From NCBI RefSeq assembly GCF_028389875.1, contig NC_084678.1, forward strand, positions 13,546,899 through 13,610,898: 64,000 bases of DNA, read 5' to 3'. The notes beneath the pieces were generated by a model. The model saw only the letters and a list, made by a program, of their open reading frames with translations, was not told where the DNA came from and searched no databases. Of this stretch, positions 40,601 to 52,600 are shown one piece after another. The translations under genes and the position numbers were made by a program. This stretch comes from Rhea pennata (Eukaryota > Chordata > Aves > Rheiformes > Rheidae). Within the stretch, counting starts at the first letter, position 1. Every line of letters begins with the position of its first letter.

Positions 40601-43600
40601 CTGTAGTGTAATATACATTACTATTCATATGTACCCACACATATAATTAATATTGTATGTGAAAAGTCTTGCCTGGATTTTCCTAGTAAATTCTGCTTGG
40701 AGCTTCTGACATATACTGATAGTTGAGCAACCAGGTTCCCAAATTTCTCCATCCAAAACAGACAGATCATTTACAGATAGAGTGGACATGCTTTCAGACA
40801 CTTAAAAAAAAAAATGTATGTCACAATTCATTATTAAAAAGTAGGAATATCATATTTAAAAGCATCTTATCTGTAGTTACAACAGGGGCCTCAGTCAGCT
40901 GTTGCAATATAAAGTTTAGTTACCTCAATCAGCTATTGTAATATAAAGTTTAGTTTCCTTAATTAAATGGCTGAGATCAGTTTCTATTTTCACGTTTCTG
41001 ACTTTTTAAATAGAGACAGTCTATATGTATGTAGTATTTCTCTCTTTTATATGTAAAATGCTTTTTATGGTTACTATCTTTTTTATTAATACTTTTAAAT
41101 TGTTATTCTAAACTTTTGCACAACTATATTTAAATATTAACTTTAACTCCATAACTAACCTCTGTAAGTAGTATCATCATCTGTTTTAAATAATTTTCTG
41201 GGCAGCAGCTTTGTTGTTCTGTCTCCTTTCTTTTTCTCTTCTTTGTTTGTTTCTACTTCATCAGAATTGCTTTCTATATCACTGTAGTACCGTCGTTTGT
41301 GATATGTATGTATAGTTGGTCCTTTAATAAACATGAAGACAATGCTTAATTTTAAGATTATTTAAAACAATGTCATTGAAAGATAAAGAGATTATCTTCC
41401 CTTCAGATCAAAAGTCTAGGAGTACGTGTCCTGGCTTTGAAGTTCCAGTACCATATAAAAATCAACGAGCATGAACATTGCATTCATAGAGGGCATGTTG
41501 AATAGGCATGGGTCCTTGAGATAAACGAACAACAGGTTTTCAGTGGAATGCAAGTCTTCCTGGTCCATGAAAGACTGATTCCCTAAATACACACACTCAC
41601 ACCAAGCCTTATTTTCCCAGTAATCCTATTTCCCACTGTTTTAGATCAGGAAACACTCCAACTGACATTAACTCTTCCTTAGAGAGCTACTGTATTTTGG
41701 AGGCAGATTTTCAGTTTACATAGACAGTGGAGTATTTAAAGCAGTGCAAAAACATTGATTAATCTGAAAGAACAGTATTAGGTTAGAAAAAGAATAAAAA
41801 TAGAGTAATAACAAATACGTTTAAAAACTTGAGCTGTATTTATATACCAAAGAAATGCTTTTATTAAATATTACAGACACATTAGAAACCTTTTGTCTTA
41901 AATTAAATGTCTGTACCAGACTCATGTATGGGGCCACAAGGTTCTTCACACCAGGACTGTACTTTACTTCCACTGGAAACGGATAATGGTGATGGTGGCA
42001 AATAATCCTAAAAAAAAGTTCAGTGTATATTAGCTTCCAAGATAATAAGCCCTTCAGAAGTCTTCATCAGAAATCCATGTTTATGTTGCTTTTCTTCAGT
42101 CTACAAACATGAACACAGTCACAGCAAGGAAAAATTACTACATGAATTTTATTCAAAGGGCATATTCTCACTAGGTAAGAGAAAAAAAGAACAGATCCTT
42201 CATCATATTAACAAGTAATGATAGCAAGAAGTCAAATGACCAATGAAATCCAACTGTTTCTTAGTGCAAAAGGAAAACTATTCCTTAAAGGAGTTGTTAG
42301 CACTTTTGTTTTACTAGAATAAATATTCATGAGAATCTGTTTGAAGGGATAGCAGTTCATTTGCCAATACTACAATAATTGCTATACTAAGTAGTACTTT
42401 AACGCTACGAGAGCACATTAGCACATTGAGAATTTCTGCATGAAAACTTCACAGTTCTCTGATTTGTGAAAACTTTTATTTATTATTGGAAGTAAAAAAA
42501 AAAAAAAGTCACCTGTTAAGATATTAATTATAACTGGTTTTGTTGAGACAATTTTTTCTTTATATTCACATGATAAAGATAAATATTTAAGATATGTAAG
42601 ATACGTCTATAATAATATAAAATAAGATATAAATTAAGATAATTTTAAGATAAATTTTATATAAGACAGTGATACCAACTGTAAAGTGAATAAAATTCAT
42701 GAAAAACTACAGCTCTTTTCAGAATGAGGGATGTAGTAACGTACTTCTTTACTTTTGATGACAGGTTTAGTGATATCTTGTTGCTTTCCTTCAGCAGAAA
42801 GTTTCTCTGAAGAGCAGTTCCTAAGACTCGAATCTTCATTAGCATCGCATGTTCCAGTTACAGATCCCTCTGCATGTTTTTCACTAAGAGTTTTATATGT
42901 GGTTATTGGAGTTAAGCTGAACTAAAAAATTAATGAAAAGCAAAACTATAATTGAGAAGAGATGTACAAAATTGTACTGCACTTAATAGATTAAAGAACC
43001 ACAATGAACTATGGTATTCAATTGAAAGATTAAAAATGGCAGCAGGAGGAAAAAAGATGCACATTTAGCGTAAGAAGAACGAAAAATATTTAGAATTCTT
43101 TGAAATTATGAGGTTAAAAAAAGATACATTTCCACAAAGAAATCCCACTATGAATGTTGTCCAAGAACCAGCATGAGGCACACTGCCAAAGCTTTCTTCT
43201 GTCTGCAGAAATTCCTAATGAAGTCTGATTTAAGCTCTTCTGTAAATCCCATTTAGCATTCATGCTGCACAACAGTATTCACATAATTTCTAGTTCATTT
43301 GTACCTTTATGAGAGAAGCTTTGAGCAACTGACAAATACTACCTAAATTGAATCTCTGAAATATAAATCCTACATTGCCAAGTTTGTTTTTGAAAACTTT
43401 ACATGTACTCAATTTAATGCTCCCCTTCTGTGATAAAAAAAAAAAAACATTCAACAGATCAGTGAAGAAAACATGGTATTCAGAGCTTTACTATGGAGAG
43501 GGATGTAGGAAATCAATTTAAAGCTCTTTCAGATTATCCTAACTTCTGTAGACCACTTAAAATCCCTATACAATTTACAAGCTTCTGTTGGTGCAACTCG

Positions 43601-46600
43601 ATCAACACTAACCACATAAAAGTGTCAAGAAGTACATACTTGGCAATTTTAAAGCAAGTAAAAATTGAAAATACCACTTCAGTTATGTCCAGTGTATGGG
43701 TGGAACTCATGGTTCCCTTCTAGCTTGAGATGCTTTATATAATATACAGGACATTTTCAGCTAACACAGTCCCTCTGAAAAAAAATATATGCAACTCAAT
43801 GATCATTCTGTTTATTAGAAAAAATATTAACACATCATGGTTGGAAAAAATGTTTTCTATTTCCTCTTGGGTTTCTGAAATAACATCATTATTTATCTCT
43901 TCAATCATGAGCAAGCAGCTTTGGTTAGATATAATTGAAAATTTTGCCTTATGGATATTTCACACATCAAAGCTGTTTTTTTGCTTGCTTCCATTTTGAT
44001 AAAGTGTCCTGCATATATCAAAGAAAAAACCTTTTTCATAACGAAACTATCATCTCCTGAGAAAATAACTCAGATTGGTCTGACTGCTCTGCGAGAAATG
44101 GTCTGTTAAGGTTGTATTAAAACAGAGTGAGTAATTATCATCCACTACTCAATTCAAATCTGCTTTGGACAAAAAATACTTTAAAAAGCTATTTCAAGAC
44201 TCAGCTGAATGGAACAACTTTATTTGAAACACAAATATTGAAATAGTAGTAGAATAGTTTTATAGTCTTACCAAAGATGCTGCAGTTAAAACAGATGAGA
44301 AACTTTTATTTTCTAATGTTAACTTTTTAACAATAGCCCCAGGGGACCGATTTAGATGAATAGCTTCAATATTCTTTTTTTGTGGACAGAGATTGCTGGG
44401 AGAGATTCCTTTCCCAAAGTTTAAAGTTTCCAGTTTTTCTGGTGTTAACTCCTGAAGCCCAGGCGATCTTTCACTAGAAATATGCTCTTGAGTAAAATCT
44501 CCCTCTGATATTCTTTCAGCACCTAGAAAACAGTTGCTTAACTGTGAGCATGAGGAATGAAAGGAAAAATAGCATGTTCAAGCCCTATATTGCTAATCAT
44601 CCCTACTCTGAGTATTTAGATATAGTATTTAAATGTGCAAAACTTGACTGTACTGAATAGTGGTACTATTCTTGCCATGCTTAAACTGTTTGCACCCTCC
44701 ACACTATTTTAACAGCTACCAGATTAACTCTAACAGCCTACTTTAACTTACCTATTGCACTTCTATACTATGTTGGTGTCAAATAACCATACAAATCATA
44801 AAGAATGTTAGTGATATCTTAGCATGTTTTCTTAAATTATGAGGTATACGCATTCAATTACGAGGTATTTCATATTTTAAGAGTATGAAATAAACAAATG
44901 TGTATTACTGTGACAATCCTCATTTAGCCACCAACTTTCTATACAGTACCTCAAAAAATTACCGCCAGAATACGTACATCTCATTGCCTCAAGAGATACA
45001 GGACTTTCATCTGAAGGCATTTCAACTTCTTTTTGATTTGCAGAATCCTTTGATTTGGTAAATGTTTTATGTGTATAGTCTGTTACTCTCTTTTTTGGCT
45101 CCACTGATATAACATTCTGTAGTTCCTTCCGCTGGCTATCATTTTTGTTTTGCCCATTTATATGTTCCTATTAAAATACAACATTCAGAAAAACATTACT
45201 TTCAAACATACAAAAGTGTGTAAACATGTAAAGAAGGTATTATCTACATATACAGTTGAACAAAGAGAAGGCCCCAAAAGGAAGATCATTAGAACTATTT
45301 AAATTCCCAAGGATATCAGATATTCTAATGTTAATAAACATTTAATTTGTATGATTCAGTATCCAAATTTCTACTTTTATAAATTTTTTTACCATTGGAG
45401 ACAACTCCTAGTGCTCCAGGAATTAATCAGTGAAGTTTACAGACTTTTCTATATGTATTAAAAGGGTATGCTAAAGAATGAAAATATTTTAGCACCCTAT
45501 GTCATTGCTTAGTTTAGAGAAAAATAAAAATACCTATTCAGATATTTACCAAGTATATTGACATACTCATCCTCTCCGAAGTCAGCATTTTCTTTTCACA
45601 CACAATAGACATAGTGTTATCAAAATCACATCATTGTCATCTCAAAGAACACACTTGGATCGACTAAAATCTCCCATTAGCATAGACATTTTCAAATTTT
45701 TTTAAACAAAGGACACAGTAGTTCTATGGAGCAGAATAAATTTCATAAATAGAAACTGAAATACTATTGCTAGATTTAAGGCTTAGACTTTTATTTAGAA
45801 CTGTTTTTCTCTAGCTGGTAACTACTCATATTTAAAATGGAGAATACTAGAAACTAAAAATACTACAGAAAATTCAGTTCCACTTGTTCATTTTGGGCAC
45901 TCAAATTGGAGAGTATACAAATCTCAGAATATACTTTGGAAGACACAGTAGAAATGGGTTTTTAGGAATATAGTGTAACTACTTACCCATGCTTTTGATT
46001 TCTCTTTCTTAGAGGGACATGCTGAAGACTTCCTTTCACTCTCTGACTCTGAACTAGAAGGTTCCTTGTAATTTTTCGCTAATGCAGCTCTTCGAGGTCG
46101 TTTAGGTCTGGTGGTATGTTCTATCATTTCATCAGTTCTGGAACTTTGTTTTTTACATTTAGCTATCTTTGGAAGAACAAAAATACCTTCAATTTATATC
46201 AGAATAACTACCAGAATAAATGGCAGGTAATTGCTCACTTACTTGAAATTCTGTATTTCAACTAACACAGTACGTTCAGTTCTGCTGCTTTTTACATAAT
46301 ACAGAGGATCAAATGTCATTGTAATGTATCTGCACTGAGTTTAACGGACATATGCAAGGCAAAAATACAGCAAGTAAAACTAAATGTTTGACAAACTCTG
46401 AGTTAATTCATTAGTGAAAACATTGTTTTCCTTATTCTCCAGATTAAAACAAGCTACACTAATAAATCCAAGAAACAGAAGTGTCAGTTGTGGTAAAGTA
46501 AAAGGTCAAAAAAGAGCCTAGGAAACCAGCTAATTATGTCAAAGAGTTAAATGGGAAGCTATATAATAGGGATTATTATGGTAAAAGTTATTCCATGGAT

Positions 46601-49600
46601 CTCTGTTTGCAATTCTTCAAAAGTCCTGAAGTTTTTTAATGTTGGTCTAAGCATACAAATATGAATTCTTCATTTAATTTTGCCCTACTCCAAATGAATT
46701 TCATTTTGCACAAAAAAAAAAAAAATCAAAAATTCATCTACATGCATGCACAAAAACTCAGCAGGAGAATATCTAGGTCTCTCCAAAGTAGTGTCTAAAC
46801 TGGTGGAAAGACCAACCTCCTAAAGACCTTGGAGAGGTAATGTGATCTACAGTTTATGCTAGGTGAGCACCTCTTTCCATAAACTGTTGAAGAGAATAGC
46901 AGAAAATGCTAAGTACTTGCACCAATACCACAAAGGTAAGGTGGTAGGCATAGCAGTGGCATTCCCTGTCTCCTGCATAACGACATGAGAACTTTGAGAT
47001 TTGTGCTTTAAGTCATCAGCCTCTTAAGTATTCTGGGAAGATTCTTAGTGTAGATACGACAGTGCTGTCAGGAATGCAAAAGTCAACAGAATCAGAACAG
47101 TCAAAGTAAAGGCCAACTTTCAGCTGGATTAAAGCTGAAGTGGGTTTTCAAACCCTGTTCTCTAAAGTGTGAACACATTTACATTAGACTGTAATTGGAC
47201 TTCAGCTCAATAGAACAAAACTAAAAGTATCCTGCCTAGTGAGGGGGAACTGGCATCCTTCACTGTCTCCTCCAAACTGATTCCCTTAGCAACTAGACTA
47301 GAACTGGTCTTCCTTTCTCTCTGTGCCCCCTCTACATCATTAACTGCTACCACTCTCTCTGTGCAGTGGCAAGCTTTCAGAAAAGGAGCAGAGAACGTTC
47401 TCATCAAAAGTACCTCAGAGATCTGAGGTTAGAGACCTAAGATTTGAGTACAAAGACTCTCAGACTGAGGGATTACACCTCTTTCCTCCTACTTTTTGAA
47501 AGTACTCTACACAAAACAACTGCTTTCCAAGCTTCCACATCTCCAGCGTCAGTCTGTTAGCAACTTCCTGGGATGTTTGAAACTCTCTTCTGTTTTGATT
47601 TATGTGGACTAGACACTACCATCGATATCTACATGTGGTGACCTTATCTTCATATTGACAATTTATATTAAATGTATATAAATAGTTTTAAATTACTAAC
47701 ATTAAATAGATTTGAATAATTATTACTTAAGAGACTTTTGGGGATCTTAGTTTTTGTTTTTAAAATGGCTTACAACCATCTTCCATTAAGATGTTCAAAA
47801 TCACCTGTCATTTATTATACTCAATTTTAACAGGTTTACAATATTTTCCAATTATTTATTAATATAATCATTTATATTTTTCTTTTCAGAGTTGTAGTAT
47901 GTTAACTATGTTAATCAAAAAATATACAGTCTTAAAGCTATTACAATGCAGTTAAGCATATTACCCAAATTAAAATCCTCACTGAAAAGCTAATGACATA
48001 TTCAACAGAGCAGATGGCTATTAAGCAGTAAATAGTCATAATCAATGATTCTAAATAATAAAAATTACAAAAGCCTCAAAGTACAATAATCATTCTAACT
48101 CACAGCTAGTATTATCAGTGAAATACAAGCTAAATACTACAAAAAGAATATACTAATCTGAAAATAACTAACGGGATTTAATAAATGATTTGAAATAAGC
48201 ATGAAGCAATTGCATTTATTTATGCAAAATAATTTAAAAAGTTCCTATGGTAAGTTATTTATTATATTATATATAATACATATATAATAATAATCTATAT
48301 TATATATAATATTACAAGTTAAGTTGCAAGTTTACATTTACCTTTTTCTTTTTTATATTTTCTCCTTTAGATGAATCCATCTGGCATGCAGGTTCAGAGA
48401 ATTTACCTGCTGTTACGACAAACAGTATTAGAAAAAGCAGCATAATAATCAGATATTTGACATTTACAATTTTAGCAGTAAGATTATGGATCCACTTTTA
48501 TTCCCCAAAACCTACCGATTCAGTAAACTGCTTTCAGTGCATTATTTAAAAAGTAAAAGCTTTTTCTTAAAACAACCACCTCGTTCCCCTGCCTCCTAGT
48601 AATTTTCCACATTGAAAAATACAGATTTTGGGGGGAAATTAACATTAATAAATGATTATGAGAACTAATGCTAACATTCCTCGTGTTTGGAGATAAAACA
48701 ACAAAAATGGCATTGTACATTTAACAACACATTATACACTATACAGTTAGTAAATGTGGTTAAATTTAACATAGCATTCTTAAGGAATATGAAAAAAGTC
48801 TTACTTTTTTCTGTGCTTATTGATTTCCCTAAGTTTTTACTTCTACTGTAATCAATTAACTGTGGTTTAGATTTTCTATTTGATTCTTGTAGCCAACTAA
48901 TGTCTGTCACACTTTCATCAGCTCTGTGGTCCGTATCTGTGTCACTGAAGAGATGCTTCTTGTTTCGATTGTTTTTAGTCTATAAAAAACAAAAGACCTT
49001 TTAAGAATATACCTTTCACTTACACACGTAGTATTTAAAGGCAGGAAGAACAGATAAAGCTGACCCACAAAAATCTGAGCCTTACTTCTTTTTCTCTTTT
49101 CTTTTCAGCACTGGTTTTATTTTCATCTGGATTCCTTAATTAAAAGAAAAAAGAAAACAAGAGAAAAAACACCTTTGAAGAAAACATCAAAATCATTAAA
49201 CATTTTTTTCCTAAATCTTTCTGCTATTCACATATGCGGATTAAAGATTTAAATGAATCTATTGCCTTTAGTTTTCACATCCATTTTAGGAATATCTGTT
49301 CACCTAAAGGCCTAAAGAATTAACTTATTTTCTAGAGACAAGCAAGGACACACAGCAACAACACAACCGTCCTCTTACAAGTTGGTCATTACTGAAAAAA
49401 TAGTCCTCCATTTGCAGAAGGTCATATCCCTGTAGTAGTCCATTTAGAGAACTAAAGCTGTCTCTTTCATGAAACAAACTATTTCATTTTTATCAAGTTA
49501 TGGATAAGTTTCCCCACAGAAAAAACTTTGAAATAGCCCAGGATACCATGGCAACTACATTTATTAAAAGTGGTAACATCTTGACTTTGTCATCACTCAT

Positions 49601-52600
49601 ACATCCCCTGGACTGGCATAATGGAACACTGGGGAATATAAATGGTATTGTTCTGGATGACAACGGGAATGGACTAGGACACAATATAATATCCCTACCC
49701 CTTTTTGGTTGGATTTGTATTAACACTCAGTTCAGTAACATGCAATTCTTGGACCTGAAAATGTAGAAAATAAAGTGAGAAACATCTGAAAATTTTCATT
49801 CAAGATACTCTTTAAAACAAACTTCGAATGATGATTAACTTCTATCTCAGGAATTATTTAAAAGAAGAGCTGGTAGTAAAAACCAGCAGGAACTGACTGA
49901 AGCTTTCATATCTCAAGCTTTATAGATTAGTTTCCAGTCACTTCATCCACTGCCTTCTTCCACTCAGTAAGCTCTTCTCAGTGATAAAAAGCACAACTTT
50001 GTCCTTTTTCATTTTAACATCTGAGCAGAAGTGTCTTTAGAGGGAGGATGGAAGGCAATTTTTACTACTTTTAGAATAATAGATTTATGCTACTTATTAT
50101 AATATAAGCTCTTTTATTTCAGGAAATATTGTAAAAGATTTAAGTGGCCAGAACTTTAAGATAGTGTATACGATTATACATTTGAAAATTATGAAGTTAT
50201 TCATATACACAAGCTAAGGATACGACAAACTTACTCCAAGCTTTATTGTAGGCTCATCAAACCCACTGAAGTTAAAGTTGTAGACATCATCCCTGTCAAA
50301 CAGGCACAGAGAATAATTTTGTGAGTGCATTAATGAAGTATCTCAAAGTTATGTAAGGGTAATTGGAAATTTTGTTTGAAATTGTTTCAACTACTCACAC
50401 AACATGACCTGCAGTTATATTAAGAAAAGTAGTAGTTTTCAGGTTTCTGTTCTGAACTTTTCCCTACACAGAAATCAAAAGTTACTCATACGTTGGATTG
50501 GACTTAGGCATTCAAACATACTGTCACCTCAAAAAGCAAGTTCTTCAGCATAAAATACAGAAAAAATAGCTGATGCTCAGACTCTCTCACACTTGATTAG
50601 CAATAATACGATAAGGCAAAAGTGGACAAGAGCTGGTGGAGACTAAATGTGAAATGCAAATTTTCATCCTTTAAGGATATTAAACTCATAGCATTTTTTC
50701 CTAAATGCATTAGACTAATCTCTGTGCCATGGTTATATCCCATCTAAGGATTCTATAGTCTCATTTAGTCCTGGTTGTTTACAGCACCCTCTTTCTCCTA
50801 AGTATTTAGCATTGTCATATTCAAAAGAAAAAACTCCACGCTCATAAGTAAACTCCACGCTCATAGACGCAGCTATATAGTATGCAACTAGAAATTAATG
50901 TAAATTTCTCTCACTAATAGATGCCCACATAAGTATTATTCTAGATACCATATTAACAAATACTTATAAAAAATATTAAGTATATACACCTTATGTCATA
51001 CTTAACAATAAGTTTAACAGAAATATTTAACATTCAGTGATATTTATTAACTTTTGCTTTACATCCACTAGCTGCCACCACATTTTTGCTTTTTATATTC
51101 CAGCATTTGTAAAGCATTTTTTGCATATTTCTGAAGCAAAAGAACAACAACAAAAGCAATTTAAGTATACCTTATAGACACTGAAATGGGACTTATGTAA
51201 ATGTGATCTAAAAGAAATAAGGATACATTTTGTTAAATGGTAATTAGAATATATGCATTAAAATACTACTTATATAAATGAATGTCTTATAAAAACAATT
51301 ATCCTTGTATTGATAGCATAGCCTAAAAATAACTCTTTAATATGAACCTCTGAAGGCTTTCTGCTTTGACTTTACACAAGAAAAATGCCTTTTCACATTT
51401 CAACACTATATAACTGATTTTTCAAAATAACTCATACAAGTCTAAACTAATTCAAGTTCATTTTTCCCTCCATTACAACCGAACACTAAAGGATAAAAAG
51501 GCACCTAAAGACAAATTTAACAGGTAGTCAGACACTGTAGTACAAAAAAAAAAAAAAGAAAAAAAAGAAAACAAAAAGAAAAAAAAAGAAAAGAGTGGCT
51601 TAATAGGGATTTTCAGAACTATTCATGAGATCAAGCCCTTTCATTTTTGTTCTAGAGAAACTCCAGATCACACAGCTACACTGCCTGTCCTGCTTGCTTT
51701 CAAATCCCTATCCAAAGCCTTTAAAAAGCAAAGTAGTCAAACAGCCACTCCATTCCTTTGCACCCATTTGTCAAACTGTAAAGGAGAATGAGTAGTAATT
51801 GTATGTATAGAGTATCTCAGAGAATCAGTCTGTAAGGTAAAACTGATTTCTTTACGAATACATTAAACTGTCCACCAGTCAACTGTTCAAGGAGGAGAGA
51901 ACTAAGAACTTTAGATCATTAGAAAAATGACGACTGAACACAAGTTTGAACCTTGAACTAAAACAAAAGGACAGATACCCGCACTGGTGCACATACTGTA
52001 AAACACTCATCAGGCGTCCCAACTAAATTCTTCCCACGAAAATTACTATCCGTGAGTGGATGAGTGAAAGAACACTGAACAGAATTTCTGCCAGCCCCTG
52101 CAGTGATTTCAGTTATTGGGACTATTAGACAGACTGCTAATCTCCTATACTTTGGTACAACAGGTTTACCAGAAGCAAATAAGCAATTCTGATGAAAGCA
52201 GAATATGAAATACCAGTAGATAGGAAAGTAAGTCATGCACAAAGCCACATGCACAAACACAAAAAGAACAAGCACAAGAGTAAATAGTTCACATCATACC
52301 TATTGTAACCTGACGAGTCTCTTGATTTGCTTTTATCATCAACCTTTTGTTTATATCTGTCACTGATGTTACTAATTAGTAATTTTGTTGCTTCTTTCAC
52401 TTCTTTAGACTTTGATTTCTGCAACAATATTTTGTAAGACTCTTAACTTTGAACCCACTCAATAGAAGGACAAAGCTGCAACAGGACTGCAGTTTCCCAA
52501 CAATCACCTAATTTCACTGAACGGTCTTGTAGAAGTATTAAACCACATTTCTTTGAGAATCACTGCTCACTCTATGGGCAATGTAAGGGAAAAAAAAAAG

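Noticed and set aside
44945..44977. Longer version of SYCP2 exon 44978-45167 ending after CTYSGG
   Set aside because: The stronger donor gtacgt gives [14 protein letters not shown], which matches mammalian SYCP2 without a gap.
52081..52190. Missing SYCP2 exon encoding [12 protein letters not shown] on the - strand
   Set aside because: KPVV is tempting because mammals have it at this point, but the acceptor (catcag|aattgc) gives the wrong phase for the upstream exon and no good donor closes it. Left as a lead only.
51958..52275. 105-codon open frame on the - strand
   Set aside because: Starts in intron sequence past the donor of exon 52300-52418, with a hydrophobic chance beginning and no independent support.
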